Origin: Plasmodiophora brassicae | Taxonomy: Eukaryota; Endomyxa: Phytomyxea; Phytomyxea; Plasmodiophorida | DNA: 64,000 bases | Direction of reading: 5' to 3' | Assembly (NCBI GenBank): GCA_036867785.1 | Contig: CP145421.1 | Coordinates: 310,001 to 374,000 of the forward strand | Part shown: one piece after another, positions 1 through 12,749 of the stretch | Position numbering within the stretch: position 1 is the first letter of the stretch | Layout: every line of letters begins with the position of its first letter | Notes under the pieces: model-generated | The model's input: the letters and a program-made list of their open reading frames with translations, nothing else | Database searches by the model: none | What the model was told of the DNA's origin: nothing | Made by a program: the position numbers and the translations under genes

Positions 1-1180
1 CCTTCCTGCACCCGGACAGCAACGCCAGCAGCGTCTCCTTCGTCGGACGCAGTCGCGCCTCCTGCATCGCGCCGAACGTGGCTATGGCCTTGTCCAGCAG
101 GCCATGGTTGCTGTACGCTGCAATCATGGCCGTGTAGGCGGGCGCGCTCGCGGCGCCTCTGAACAGCTCGTCGCAGGCGTCCAGGTTCATACAGAGTTCG
201 TACGACGACATCAGCCTGGTGACGATCGGGTCGCTGCCGAGCATTCCGGTTTCGCTGGCGTATCGGTGAAGCGTCGCCACAGCGGTGCCGTCGAACGCCC
301 GCCCGGCAGCGGTGATCATGGCGCTGAGCACGCCCGGCACGGCACCGACCTTCATCGCCCGGAACACGAGCATCATCAGAGGCACGTGCGTGGCCTTGGC
401 AAGGGCCACGAGCACCTTCTGGACAGCAGCCTGACGATCCCGGTTAGGGATCGTCAGGGTTTCCATCACGTCCAAGACGCGGACGGCCGATTCCAGGCGA
501 TGGTGCGCGATCAGGACCTGGACCAGGTGCCCGAACGGCGCGTGCTGACGAGGGAACCTGATCTGCGTCGAGACATCATCGTCCAGCATCTTCTCTGCAA
601 CGTCGGCCCCTTGCGCCGACCCTGATTCGGCGCAGCACAACGCGAACGACGCGAACAAATCCGGGCCGATCGTCAGGTTGCGCTTCAGGGCGTCGTCCAG
701 AAGCGGGAACGCGGACGAGGCGTCGTTCGCGACCCGGCAGAGGCTGACCAATCCGTTCAGTGCTGTCGTGGACGTATGAAGAACGTCGTGTTTCGAGTAG
801 AGCTCGAACGCGTACGCAACGGGTGGAGGTTTCGCTTTGTGGGAAGCGACGAGGAAGGCGGAGAACAGCGTGTCGATGGCCTGGGGGGAGAGGCCACCGC
901 GTGATACGGCCACGTTCATGACGTCGACGACCCTGGACGGGTCGTATCGCTGGCAGAACTGGAGCATCTGCTCGAAGAAGGCCGGGTCGAGCACGTGCTG
1001 GGAGCAGAGCACGCGCTGGAAGACGGCCCAGCCGTGCGCCGGGTCGCACCCGTCCTGCAGCAGGCGCATGGCCTGCGGGACGCTCGGGCGCTCCATGATC
1101 GTGGCGGCGTCCATGTACCGCAGACCCGGGGGTCGTCGACCGACGCGAGCGAACGCTCGAGCGACAGCACGCGCCGCCAT
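1..1180 (-). CDS. Pentatricopeptide-repeat (PPR) protein, mitochondrial, partial
   Basis: Open without stops from an ATG at 1180 to the left window edge (393 codons, 3' end missing). The N-terminus MAARAVARAFARVGRR is rich in Arg and Ala and lacks acidic residues, as expected of a mitochondrial presequence. The rest is helical and divides into ~35-residue units; the clearest one, near 140-1, begins AYTAMIAAYSNHGLLDKA and has the PPR helix-turn-helix spacing. PPR proteins bind organellar RNA and act in its processing, stability or translation; the target cannot be read from this sequence. No intron is needed in the visible part. It is the last of three same-strand genes (kinase, SGF29, PPR) and starts only 99 bp after the SGF29 stop. 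Confidence 0.8.
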   Translation of the reverse strand, partial: MAARAVARAFARVGRRPPGLRYMDAATIMERPSVPQAMRLLQDGCDPAHGWAVFQRVLCSQHVLDPAFFEQMLQFCQRYDPSRVVDVMNVAVSRGGLSPQAIDTLFSAFLVASHKAKPPPVAYAFELYSKHDVLHTSTTALNGLVSLCRVANDASSAFPLLDDALKRNLTIGPDLFASFALCCAESGSAQGADVAEKMLDDDVSTQIRFPRQHAPFGHLVQVLIAHHRLESAVRVLDVMETLTIPNRDRQAAVQKVLVALAKATHVPLMMLVFRAMKVGAVPGVLSAMITAAGRAFDGTAVATLHRYASETGMLGSDPIVTRLMSSYELCMNLDACDELFRGAASAPAYTAMIAAYSNHGLLDKAIATFGAMQEARLRPTKETLLALLSGCRK

Positions 1181-1279
1181 GCCGCACCGGTCACCGTCTA
1201 AATCGAGTGCGACAATAACCGCTTTACTGGACTCTGCTGCTCGGATAGGTAATAGATACGCCGACGAAGGCTGCTGTCG

Positions 1280-2520
1280 TTACAGGGTCAGCTCCTCCGA
1301 CTGGTTATAGTACCGAGCCGGCAGCGGGACGACGTGGTGGGCGGGCACTTTGCGTTGTTTCGTCTCGTCGTCGGCGAACTGGAGCAGGTAGTGCCCTTTG
1401 TTCTGGGAGGCGACGACGACCAACCTATCAGGCGCACGTCGAGCGAGGCAGTCGGGACGACGCTGACCTTTTTCGGGCCGGAGACGACGACGGCAGGGTA
1501 GAAGACGGTCGTTTGCGGGAAGATGGCGAGGACCGTCTCGTCTTTCTGGAACTCGACGCGCCTCGTCAGCGGAACCTGTTCATCGGATGGCAGCAGCAGG
1601 ACGCGGTCGCTGTCAATGATGTAGTCCCTGGGCAGGTAACGCGCATGAGCACGTGTGATGGAAGGTATCGGCAGTACTGGGGCCACACTTGACTGTCTCC
1701 CGATTCCCCACGTCGTCTGCTTCATTGTCCACGACGGTGTATCGATCACGTTTCCGGTCGTAGGAGACCACCGACGCCAGAATCCACAGGTTCGGCTCCG
1801 AATGCTCGTCGATCAGAGCAGCAACGGCAGAACCAGGTTCGAACGGCGCGTCGTCTCGATGCGTCCATACATCGCTAAGCGCAATGTCAGCCGAGCGTTA
1901 TTGGATCAACAGCCAGCTACGTACTCATCAGGGCCTCTAGCCACTGCCGTGCCGTACAGATGGATCGGCTGGACCTTGGTGACCATCCGCGCTGAACATC
2001 ATGTGTCAACTCAAATCGGTGCATACAGACGCAGGTGCAGGCGGAATCGTTACGCGTGCGTGTTGACGACACTTTCGCCTGTATGATCGACATAATCTTC
2101 GCAGCACAAGCGTTTGCTGCCCTAGGCGCACGCCTCAGACTAACGTAGAATGACAGGTGTCAGACCCACCCCCGTACCGAAATTCTTCGGTACTCGCACC
2201 GAATGCCGCCAGGATCTGCTGCTTCATCGCTTCCGACGCCTGCTTACTCGTTATCGTTGCCGAGTCCGCCTCTGTACAATATTCCATCAGCGTTCTCACC
2301 CGTGGCTGTCTACATAGCACTGAGCCGCCGCAACCACCTTCCAGCGCCGTCTGGATCGTGTGCTGGGCGCGCTCGAACTCCGACTGCGCCTGCTCGCGAA
2401 TCGCTCGCAGCACATGCATCTGCCTGAACCAGCGTCGTTATGTCTGGCACGCGCGTCCCACCCGTCGCAGGGCGCGCACACTTACTCGGCGATGTTGATG
2501 TCATCGGCGGGCTGGCTCAT
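1280..2520 (-). CDS. SGF29: SAGA-associated factor 29 (SGF29), tandem Tudor protein
   Basis: SGF29 reads H3K4me2/3 for the SAGA histone acetyltransferase complex. The gene has about seven small exons. Exon 1 starts MSQPADDINIAE at 2520 and ends at a GTAAGT donor (2485). It is followed by helical exons (QAQSEFERAQHTIQTALE; EAMKQQILAAFG) matching the family's N-terminal coiled coil. The tandem Tudor part is clear: PGSAVAALIDEHSEPNLWIL, SYDRKRDRYTVVDNE, then FQKDETVLAIFPQTTVFYPA, the family's ALYPQTT..FY signature. A final exon (1402-1280) gives YLLQFADDE and ends in LPARYYNQSEELTL. The last intron runs 1467-1403. Reading phases agree across all junctions I placed; the donors GTGTGG and GTCAGC are weak, so internal edges are provisional. 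Confidence 0.85.
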
Positions 2521-2645
2521 GGTCTGTCGGCCGGCGCCGCGCCCGCTGCGGCCGGCGCGCTAAATGTGCCGTCGACAGAGAGCGAGTTGATGGCGCCGGC
2601 GGAGCCGCGGCTCTGTTTTCATTCTCATGACAACAAAGTGTGGCA

Positions 2646-3650
2646 TCAAGTGTCCAGCGGGTTCGTCCAGTGGTGGGCGGCGACGTCGGCCAGGGTGATG
2701 CGGGTGGCGGCGGGGCGCAGCATGGCGGATAGGAGGTCGAACGCGTCGTCGGAGACGGCAGGGTGCAGGTTCCAGCGATGGGCGAGCGCCTGCGGGCCGT
2801 CCCGGAGAAGGTGTTCGTGGTTGACGGCGCCCGACGACGTTGCGCGGTACGGGTGGCACGCGAAGAGAAGGCAGAACAGGCAGACGCCCAGCGACCAGAC
2901 GTCGGCGTCGGGTCCTTTGAAGCATTGCCCTGCGTACACCTCAGGGGCCATGTATTCCAGCTTCCCTGGACGCATCGAACCCTTACGGCCGCGGAAGTAC
3001 TCACCGAGCTGGAAGCGACGCGCCTGACCCAGATCGCATATCTTCGGAGCGCCGTCCTTGGACAGGAGGATATTCTCTAGGGACAGGTCCAGGTGGCAAA
3101 TCCACTTGCGGTGCAAAGCGGTCAGGCCCCGAACGATGCCCTGAAACACGATGCGAGCCTTCGACTCCGGCGTGGGCCCGTTCACCTGCAGGAGGTCCAG
3201 GAGGTCGCCGCCGGGGACGTACTCCATGACGATGATGTGCGTGCTACTGTCCAGAGTCAAGTGGTCGGCCAACTGCACGACGTTGTCGTACCCGCCGATC
3301 GATCTGGACAGCTCTGTCATCAGCTCGATTTCGTTGCGCGCATTCTCGCTGCACAAGGGCAGGTCGCGGCAGACGGTCTTCATCGCGAACAGCTCGCCTG
3401 ACAGCCTGTGCCGCACCAGGGTAATGCTACCCGATAGCGACCTGCGGATCCGTGCCACCTTGTCGTAAGTAGCTAGGAAATCGTCCTCGGGCGACAGCAA
3501 CGGCGACGATGACGACAGGCAACCTGGCGCTACGACCGCGCTTCCCATCTTAACTCGGCCGTATCGAGTCAGGATTATGCTCTCGGCCAACGGACGCTCT
3601 CGGACCTTGGCGTAAGGCGTAGGTACGTCTTGTCTGGGTTCGTAGCGCAT
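2646..3650 (-). CDS. Divergent Ser/Thr protein kinase
   Basis: Single-exon kinase of 334 residues from the ATG at 3650 (MRYEPRQDVP). A second ATG at 3548 would remove 34 residues and cannot be excluded. Residue numbers use the first start. Visible catalytic elements: Lys91 in FAMKTV (the VAIK lysine), Glu in NEIELM (alpha-C), hinge VMEYVPGGDL, catalytic loop HLDLSLENIL at 186-195 (the usual HRD arginine is Leu; Asp and Asn are kept), DLG instead of DFG at 206-208, and MAPE at 234-237. The glycine-rich loop is degraded (IRRSLSGSITLVRHR). The catalytic Lys, Asp and Asn being present suggests activity, but HLD plus DLG plus a poor G-loop make it atypical; CAMK-like placement is only a guess. Divergent from the Sfi1-like gene, with 150 bp between the start codons. 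Confidence 0.8.
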   Translation of the reverse strand: MRYEPRQDVPTPYAKVRERPLAESIILTRYGRVKMGSAVVAPGCLSSSSPLLSPEDDFLATYDKVARIRRSLSGSITLVRHRLSGELFAMKTVCRDLPLCSENARNEIELMTELSRSIGGYDNVVQLADHLTLDSSTHIIVMEYVPGGDLLDLLQVNGPTPESKARIVFQGIVRGLTALHRKWICHLDLSLENILLSKDGAPKICDLGQARRFQLGEYFRGRKGSMRPGKLEYMAPEVYAGQCFKGPDADVWSLGVCLFCLLFACHPYRATSSGAVNHEHLLRDGPQALAHRWNLHPAVSDDAFDLLSAMLRPAATRITLADVAAHHWTNPLDT

Positions 3651-3800
3651 TTGATCAGAAGTTTCTGTTTCAGGCCAAAGCGAACGGGCAATATACCATT
3701 CGAGTGACCCGGGGTGGGCCAACCATGCACCCCGACACACAGTCGTGCTGTGCGCTGGTGTTGCCGGCTTGCTGGCCGCGTGCAGGCACGCAGGTCGACG
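3651..3800. promoter_or_regulatory. Compact bidirectional promoter interval
   Basis: Only 150 bp separate the divergent start codons of the kinase (3650, - strand) and the Sfi1-like gene (3801, + strand), so both promoters and both 5' leaders must lie here or overlap the genes. No TATA box or other clear element was recognised. Confidence 0.4.
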
Positions 3801-6800
3801 ATGGCGACGACTGCTATGGAGCAACGATTGCTGGCTGAGCGCGAGTCGCAGCTTGCAAGGCTGCGGGAGAACCTTGTCAGTCAAGCACAACAGATTGATG
3901 GGGTCGCGGCTGGGCGACTGTCGCTATTCCGCGCTGTCGCAGGCGCTTGTACCGCCTCCAACCCTTTCGTCGGTGTCCTCTTCGCGGTCGCCCGCTATAT
4001 CGCTACCGCTGATGCCGATTCCGTACTCGACAAGGCACTAGACGAGTGCCGTTGCCGGCGCCAATCGAAAGCTGCCTTCGGCGCTTGGCGCCATGCCTTG
4101 CGCCTCGCCCTTTACGCTCAACGTCACGATGCTGAAAGGCAACGACGTTTGGCGCGAAACATTTTACTCCGATGGCGCCATCGCTATCGTCACCGTCTCC
4201 GCGTCGGCGCTGCTCTGCAACGGGCATTCAGGTAGCTGGGAGGCCTTCCCACTCGCAACCTGGCTGACATTAGTGGACAGGCTGGGTCGAAAAGCGGCGA
4301 TGCGGCATGCATTGCATCGTTTACGTTTCGCGCCCACGATCACGGTCGCGAATCCCGATGCACCGACCCGTCGAAAGTACCTGTCGCTTTGGCGACGGGC
4401 CGCGTTCCGGTTCCGATCGCGTTCGGCGAATGTTATGGGAGTGGCGCTAGCACGGCTGGAAGCGCAGTGGTGCCTGGCGCGGCACCTGTCAATGTGGAAG
4501 GCGGCACGCGAACGACGTCAGCGCATTCGTCGCGGTCTAGACCTCATCCGGAACAAGATTGAAAAACCTCGCGCGCGAACCGCTTTCCGACGTTGGCTAA
4601 CGTCCACCGTTGTCTGCCTGCGGAAACACGCCGACCTGAAACGTGTCACGCGACATCGCCGAATGCTACGCACGCTCCGAGTCTGGGTCGGCCATGCCGC
4701 ACACCGTCGCCGGTCCCGTTTGCTTATAGGCCGCATGTTGGGCCTGTCGCGTACGATGCCAGTACGGTACGCGTTCGCTCGTTGGCGCCAGGTGGCGTTC
4801 GCGGAACGGCACGCGGAGCGGCGCCGATACCTGTTGCATTCGATTGCGCGACGCATTGCGGACAGGAACCCGGTTCGTGTCGCATTCCAGACCTGGAGGC
4901 TGAACGCCTTTAGGAACAATCTGCCCGGCGTCGATACCGTCCCATTCGATATGTTCGCCTGCGTTGTACGTCAGCGAATACGGTCGAAAACGTGGTCGCG
5001 ATGGCGTTCTCGGTGGCTCCTGCGGCGCAGTGCTCGACAAGCTCTGAGCCGGCTCGTCAACGTCGCACGTATCGCGACGATGCGGCTGGCGCTGAACCGA
5101 CTACGAGAACGTGTCCTTTCGTCATCATCGGCCACAGTACTCTTCAAAGCGTTCCTTGCTCTGCGCTTGAACGTGAAGTTGAAGCGAACTCGAAACCGCA
5201 AGCTCGGCATGGCATTAGGTAGGCACCACCCCCGAGTGTATGAACAATCCCGTTCGCTTACCTGGCAACGCAGGACGCCTTGATGATAAAGAACGGGTTC
5301 GGAAGGTTCGTTTCGCGATGATGGCACTACGTCGGAACTACGAACTGGCTGTCTCTTCCGACCGTTTCCTCGAGCACAACCGTGTGGCCAAGCGCGCCTC
5401 TATGTTCCGGTCATGGCGTATGGCGACACTCCGTCGACGTCACATCAAACAAGCCCTTGCGAACGCATGCAAGCGCCTTCACCGTCTTCAGCTTTCGCAT
5501 GTGTTCAGCCGGATGAAACGCGTTGTATGTTGGCGAAGCGACGCAACAGGGCCCCTGACTAACGCTAGCGGGTGCAGGTTGCTGACCTTCGGCAAGAGGA
5601 TAGCAATGCGCGGCAACATGCCCTGCTATCTAGCCGCACGGTTCTAACAAAGACGTTCCATTGCTGGGCGCGCTGGCGCCTGGCTCGGCGTTCGGCTCGT
5701 CGCGTCATTACCGTGTTCCTATTGCAGTCGCGACGTTCCAAACTTCGGGACGCGTTGCACCAATGGGCAACGTTTGCCACAGGACGTCTCGCCGATCAAA
5801 GGCTACGCGCCAAGGTCGCTCTCTGGTTTATTTTCTGCCGTTCACATGGTTCATTCGAGCAACGTAGATGACGGAGGATCGTCGAGGAAGGCTCGGACAT
5901 CTGATGGTCATGTTCGCTAGGCACGATGAACGTCGTGCCTTGCGAGTTTGGCGTTCACTTGCCTCGTCGATGCGGCAGGCGGATGATAATGCTGATCGTG
6001 ATCATGCTGAAGCGACTGCGGCCGTGCTGGATGCATTCGTTCGGAGGCGACGCGCCTTCCTCGCCTGGCGTACCTATATCGCCCGACAACGTGCCGCAAT
6101 TGGAACGATCATCAGGTCGGCTTGTTCGCGGCTCGTCATCTACGACGGCTTCCTGACTTGGGGGGCTTTCTTAGGTTCGCGAAGGGCAAACCCAAGCCGG
6201 CTTGGAGAGTGTGGCGTTCGATGACAATGGCGGCGACAAAGGCGGACGCACAGCACGCCGCCAGCATTTCATGCGATCGCGCGCGTATCCGCCGTCATGC
6301 TCTGGCCTTGCTGGAAGCGTGGCGGTGGCAGACGCGTCGTCGTCGCGTAGCTAGGTCGGCACTGGCACGCGTTTTATACCGAAGATCGGTGCACCTTCGT
6401 CGAGACGCTTGGAACGAGTTACGATGTGAAGCCGTGCGCGCCCTTTCCGTTTCTAAGGGTTCCCTTGTGCAGGTGGAGATCTGTCATTTGGATGGATCGG
6501 AAACGCGAGGCGACCATAGAGACCCTGCTGATGGCCCAGGAACGTACGAGAAAGAACGCGATGGTTGTGGATGCGGTCCGGATTTGGGTGGCGACTGCTC
6601 GTCGGTCGCGACGCTGCCGGCACGCTGTGGCCCGTCTTCGTATAACGCTAACGGCCAGGTTCGCCTTGTTTGTTTCGTTCCATGCGCGCAATGACAGGAT
6701 TGTCTTGGCAACCAGGTGGTACCGGTTATGGCAGGCTAAGTGGCGCGCCGCGTTAATGGCGAACATCAAGCACCTAAAACGAAGGCACGCCATCGCCGAG

Positions 6801-9800
6801 TCCATTGTCGCCGGCGACGACGCCCGTAATAACAGGTTTGCCTGCGAGCATTGTCGGCCGGTTAGTCAGCATGCTAATACGTATGCCGCCAGACGACACA
6901 TGCGAATCGTATGGAACGCATGGGTCGGATTTATTGACGAATCACAGCAAAGGCGGGATGCTCTGCGTCGCGTTCTCAATAGTTCCTTGAGCGCCCAGGT
7001 CCGCTGGCAATGCCGCCTTTGGCCATGTTTGCGTTGACTCCACACACCAGATACTTCGATCCCTTCGTCGCTGGCGAACGACCGTCAACCACGACCGGAT
7101 CATTGACACCATGGTTCAGGCTTTTCAGGCACGCCGAAACACGAACATCGTCAGGTGTTGGCTACACCAATGGGTGCGGTGCCCCTCATTTCCCCATTGT
7201 CGCTGTCGCGTCATGTAACTTCATGCCGTCGTCCAGGTCAACGTATTGCGTTTGCACGCTAGGTGCCGGTACTTCCAGGCGCATGTCATTCGTCGACGTT
7301 GGTTGGCTAAATGGAAGGCGCGCTTGCACGGTCGTCGCCGTCGTCGAAAAGTGACGACGGTAGGCGTGGACGCTCTCCTGCGCCTACGACGTGTCTGGAA
7401 GGTCGCTGGCAACGCTGGCGAGCAGTTCGCAGTCGACTGATTGACATTCAGAGACGCATATGGGTCAAATGGCGCCAAGCCTATACGAGGCGGCGTCTTA
7501 TTGTGCGGGTTCTGACACGTCTCTATCGAGCGAAGGTTGTCGGGATTGCAAATCATTGCGCTGCTGTTAACATGCGATTCGGTCAGGTGTGGAAAGCGTT
7601 CATGACATGGCGTATGAACGTACTGAAGAAGACGGCGAGTGGGAGCCACACGCGAATGTCAAGTGTGGTGTCGACGCAAGACGTTGTCCAGCAGGTTCTG
7701 GATCGGTTATCGCGACGGTCCAGTCTTGCGTCCAGTGGCCCATCTGGAGACAATATGGACACGACCTCTTATCGTGCCGCGACGTATTCGCTAGGCGGTC
7801 TTGCACCCGCGCCAGGTCTCGATCACCAGAGGCTGGTGGAAAGACTGGCGTCGGTTACGAACCCGTTGCCTGACATCGACGAAGCCCGACCGAGGAATGA
7901 GCCTGAAGAGATGCCGCCGATAATATCCAGGATGAGTGTTGTCCGCGTTTCGGACGGGGATGACAATGTGGCATCGTTGCGATCGCGACGAAGTTCAGTG
8001 CAATTCCAAGACGATGTCCGTGTAGAAGACCATTCGCCGACAGGCACCCGGACTACGTTCTCCGACGAGCAGAAGGGCGTACAGAAACGCATTATGAAAC
8101 TGTGGCGCGGCGCGAACCTGTTCAACCTGTTCGCGCATTGGCGGTCGTTCGTCGCGGAACAGAAAGGGACACGCGAAAGGTCTTGTACTCATTGGACAAT
8201 GGAGACAGTCCTTCGGGTTGACGTAATTTGCAGGTTGGGGAAGCGTCTGTCGCGACTGGATGCCATTGCGAAATTCCGAGCTTTGCACCACTGGCGAACT
8301 TTCACCAAGGCGGCTGCTGCGCAATCGATCGTTGATGCTGTTGAGGTCAGATCAACATGGGAGTCATTGCGGCGGGTGCGACTGAGACTGCGGTGGCTGT
8401 TTAATAGGCGCGACGACGAAAGGAAACGATGGATCGGGTGATCCGCAACTGGAAGCTGAACCTGCAGCGCGTTCGCTTCAGAGTATGGGTCGACTTTGTC
8501 CACGAGTGCAAGACGCTACGACGGTGCCTGGCGAAGTTGGTTTGATTCTGCACTGGAACGAGTGGATACCGTTTGTAACGTTGCACGGTTTCAGGTTAAC
8601 CACGGGTGCCCTCGCACGGTCTTTGCGACAATGGCGAGCGGTCTCCAAGAGAGTCGCTCACGAACGATCCGCCGTTGGACGCGCCGTCAAACTCATACTA
8701 TCCGCTGCGAAACGATTCGCGTGGAAGCGCTGGACGTCAGTCCCGTTGCTTAGTCTTTCGAAGCCCCCAACTGACGCATCCGAATTAGGGCCATTGCGTT
8801 AGCAATGAAAGTCGAAGAGCGCATGCTCGAACAGGAACGGATGAAGTTGGCCGAGAAGGCGAGTCGGCGGTGGGCTCTCGATAGAACCTTCCGGAAATGG
8901 TCGCGGATGGCACTGTCTCGTGCTTGGCTGCGTCGCGTTCTTCATCACACTTTCACTGCGACTAGAACGCACACTCTGATGACAACAATGCGATCCTGGA
9001 GGGCAACCTGCATCAGAGAACGTCAAGTGGAGCACGAACGGAAGGTACCACCAGTATGGACGGCGTGATAATACCGCTTAGCGTAACCCATTTCAGATCC
9101 TGACACGCTTCATGCGATATGTGTGGAGGACGAACGTTGCTAATGGTTGGCGTTTCTGGCGGTCGTTTATCGACAAGGGTCGCATTCAAGATGCGAAGAA
9201 ACGCCTTCGGAGATCGCTGAATCACATGGCATCGAGCCTTTCTGCTGTTCTTGACCGGCACCGTCAGCAGATGCTGTTTAGGATCTGGATCAATAAGGCC
9301 CGGTTGCGGTACCGATTCCGAACACAAATGGAGCGTCTTCACCATCGCAGTTCATCTCGACAGCAGAGCATGGCGCTGGGAGTGTGGCACCACTTCGTTA
9401 AGGTTGGTTTCTCTAGAGATCAGTACACGTCTCATGGCTCAACACTGCATGGTAGGTTGCACGAGAGATGTCCAGCCGAGAAAACCTTATGCGAACGCGT
9501 GTCATGAGGAAGTTGATGTCGGGTCTTGTGCTTCAATGGGCGACTCGCACAAGAATGCGACGCGTACGGCAGTGGTTTCCACATGTACTCGGTGCTCCAT
9601 CTGAAACCTGCATTAGGCCGCCAAACGACACCTGGCCCGGTGCGCCCACGTTCGCAACAAGGTGCAAGTACGGCATGCATTGCAGTGTTGGCAAATACAT
9701 GTCAGGGAGAGCATCCATACCGCCCACACCGCTGGCATCGCGTGCCGAGCCTTGACCCGCTGCCTCATGATCCGCGCTATGCTTGTAACTGGCCCTCGTT

Positions 9801-12749
9801 GTTGTCGTCTTGGTCGCTGACATTATTTCTGCAGGCATGGCGGGCACATGCCCGTCGCACCACGAAGCTACGTCGGGCAGTAACTGTAGCCTGGAGAGCG
9901 CTGACGAAGCGATCCGTCTCATCCGCGTTCCATTATTGGTTGGCGCTTCCCTGTGAACCCTCGTGATGGGTCTCAATTTAAGGATTCAGGCGGGCGGCGA
10001 AATTCGTTATCGCAGCCTTGTACGATCATCGCGAACGTGCCCGTGGACAAAAGCGGGCGGCTGCCGAGCGCGTGTGCCGATGTCTGGCAGTGTGCGGCAG
10101 AAGAAGGTACCAGAGACATGATCGGTCCATTGAATAGACCGTCTAACGGTTCAGATTGGCCGCGAGCTCCATCCGACGATGGAAAGTGTTCATAGGCTAC
10201 GAACGGCACCGAGAGCATGCTCTACGAGTTCTCATCAAGAACCGAGGTTGGCTTTAACAATTCCCGTCCGATTTGGAACGTAATCAAACACCCCAGAGCA
10301 ACACGACAAGCTCGCTCTGAAATGCAACGTTCTTCGTGGGTTGAAAAAGGTCGTCTTACGAGCCCGGCAGGCACGTCTGTGCCGGTTGAGACGGCGCCGT
10401 AGTATCATTCGTCGCGCGTATCGCCAGTGGGTGAACCGGGCTGGCTTCCACTCGACAAGACGGTTATTTCTTATGGCTTGAACATGATGATTGGCGCAAC
10501 TGACGTTTGGAGATCCCTTCTAGAAACGCTGTCAAGTCCTGCCTGAGACGATGCGGACTCTGGGTGATGGAACGGGCGTGGTCGCAATGGAGATGGTATA
10601 TCGCCCACGACCGGCACATGCACGACATGGCGGCACGTCCACAATGCCAAAGAACAGTAGGTACTGCGAAGTGCAAAGTGAGATGAATCTGAACCGGTAA
10701 TGGACAGGAACGGGTACGCTTCAAGTCCTGGAACGCTTGGCGACGTGCAGTACACAGCCGTGGACACCTTCGTCGCACTCTAGCGTCGTGTGCAAATCGA
10801 TCAATGGCTATATCGATTCGATCGGCCTTCCAGTACGTCCCGCTGAGAACAACTGTGACGATATAAGTATGACATGGACAATGTTCAGAGCTCTACGGTT
10901 GAACGCGCTGGCGACCCAGTCCGCCCAGCAGGTCAATGACGTGCTGCGTGCCGCCCATGCGTTCCTGCAATGGCGACAGCATCTCCAGGAGCGACGTCTC
11001 CGCGCGCGGAACATGTCCTTGTTGCTAGCAAGAACCCGACTGGTGCCCTATTACGATTGTTTCATGTTGCCGAAACGTGCCGTAACCCGTTCTGCCGCAG
11101 GCCCGTCAATTCAATGCTTGGAAAGCGGTTGCCGAACGCGCGAGAGTTGCAGAACGAGAACGGATCCGCCGAAGTCGTGCTAGACGGCGAAAGACATTGC
11201 AAGTGTGGCGAACGCTTAGACTTGATTGTCAACGACGTCGTGAACGACTCCGTCATGTTCTGTATATCGGCGATCGTTTGGCGTGTCGGCGAGCCATGTT
11301 ACGTTGGCGGTCAGCGTCGAACGCCTCGCATATTGCCGACAAGGTCGCCACTTCTATGGCTGCTCACCGTTCTTGTCGTCATCTAGCACGTCGCGCGCTC
11401 GTCTGTAAGCTATGTGCCGGGTTCGGACGAACAAGGCTAGTGACTCGTGTGGAAAGGCTGGCGGAACCGGTGCATTCAACGGAACCGCGTCCGGCGAGGG
11501 TTGCAGAGGTTGGCCGGCCTGCTGACGAACGCCAGTCTTCGAAGGGTGGTGCACAAGTGGCGATACTCGATTGCGGTTGCCATTCGCCGAGGTACGATCG
11601 ATCGCACGTTTCGCGAGTTTACAGCCTGATCGACTGTGTGATCAGAGCGCTGGGTTGCTGACAGGCGGCGAAACTGGATGCGGGCGCTTGTAACAGATGC
11701 CTTCCTGGCATGGCGCCAAACTGTGCAGCGATGTCGGCAACTGTACAAAGTCGTGCAACGTTGTTGCCACCAGAGCTTTCATGCTCAGGTATTTCCCAAC
11801 ATGTCCTGCGATGGCGCCGTCTAACTCGATGCGTCAGACGCGCTGGGCGTTATCGAGATGGGTGCGTCTGCCGGCGAAGCCGGTACAAGTTGGTCCATTG
11901 CAGATACCCACGCCCCAGGAACCACCATTCCTGCTGGTGCGGCGATGGCGTCGCAATGTCATGGCGCTGCTTGTTCGCGTGTCGCTGTCGAAGTGGAGGT
12001 ACTGCTTCGTCTTGGCCCGGATCGTGTCGCTGTCGAAAGAGAAGTCGGCGCTGCTGCAGGCTAAGGACGACCTTGAGGCTGAGATTTCATCATCAACTGC
12101 TGCCATCGATGTCGTCAAATCGAACAACGCGCGTCTGCAATCCAAACTCGACGACCTGCAATCGCGAACCGGCCGTCTGCAGAGCGAACGCAACGGCCTC
12201 CTATCCAGGCTTGCTCTGGCGAACTCGCAGCTGAAGAAGGCTCTCGAAGAACAGGAGGCGTCATTGACAAAGGACGCCCACCAACGCCTAGCACAGCACC
12301 TAGCCGAGAAGGACGCCGCGCTGGCAGAAACGCTGCAGAAGCACAAAGACACGCTCCGGACCGAGCAGACTTTGTTGCCGCTGAAGCTCTGGCGCCTTCG
12401 TCGTCTAGTGCGGTATGTCCATGCATGGCGCCGTGTCTGGCAGCGACAGACGGCGCTTCGCAAGGCGGTGACGACCGCGAAGGTCCGCACATACCGTCGC
12501 GCACTTTCACGCTGGCGAACGTTCGTCCACGTTACGATGCGGATTGCCGTGGACCGCCTGGAGGCGACCGTGTCCGACCTGGAAGTGGAGCGCGAATGGG
12601 AAAAACACGAGATCGCCGCCCTCGAAGTGGACACAGAGAATTCCATGGGCCACGCCGACTATAGCAACCGGGTCCGGACGGAGCCGCCCAGCACCTGGCC
12701 CGACATCTACGATATCCTCGAACCTGTTCTGCAGCGCAAACCCCAGTGA
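3801..12749 (+). CDS. SFI1: Giant Sfi1-like centrin-binding repeat protein
   Basis: About 9 kb of + strand is covered by partly overlapping open frames that all encode the same pattern: helical units with a central F/W..WR motif and many Arg, for example AAFGAWRHALRLALYAQR near 4075, YAFARWRQVAFAERHAERR near 4760 and VAFQTWRLNAFR near 4880. This is the Sfi1 repeat, a long helix in which each unit binds one centrin at centrosomes, spindle poles or basal bodies. Frame changes coincide with short GT..AG introns, so this is one gene of many exons, not many ORFs. The start MATTAMEQRLLAERESQ at 3801 is the first ATG in the frame. Near the end (about 12030-12370) the repeats are interrupted by a canonical coiled coil (LQAKDDLEAEISSSTAAID), then two more W-R units and an acidic tail ending at 12749. 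Exact exon edges, especially 9970-10740, are not resolved. Confidence 0.8.
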
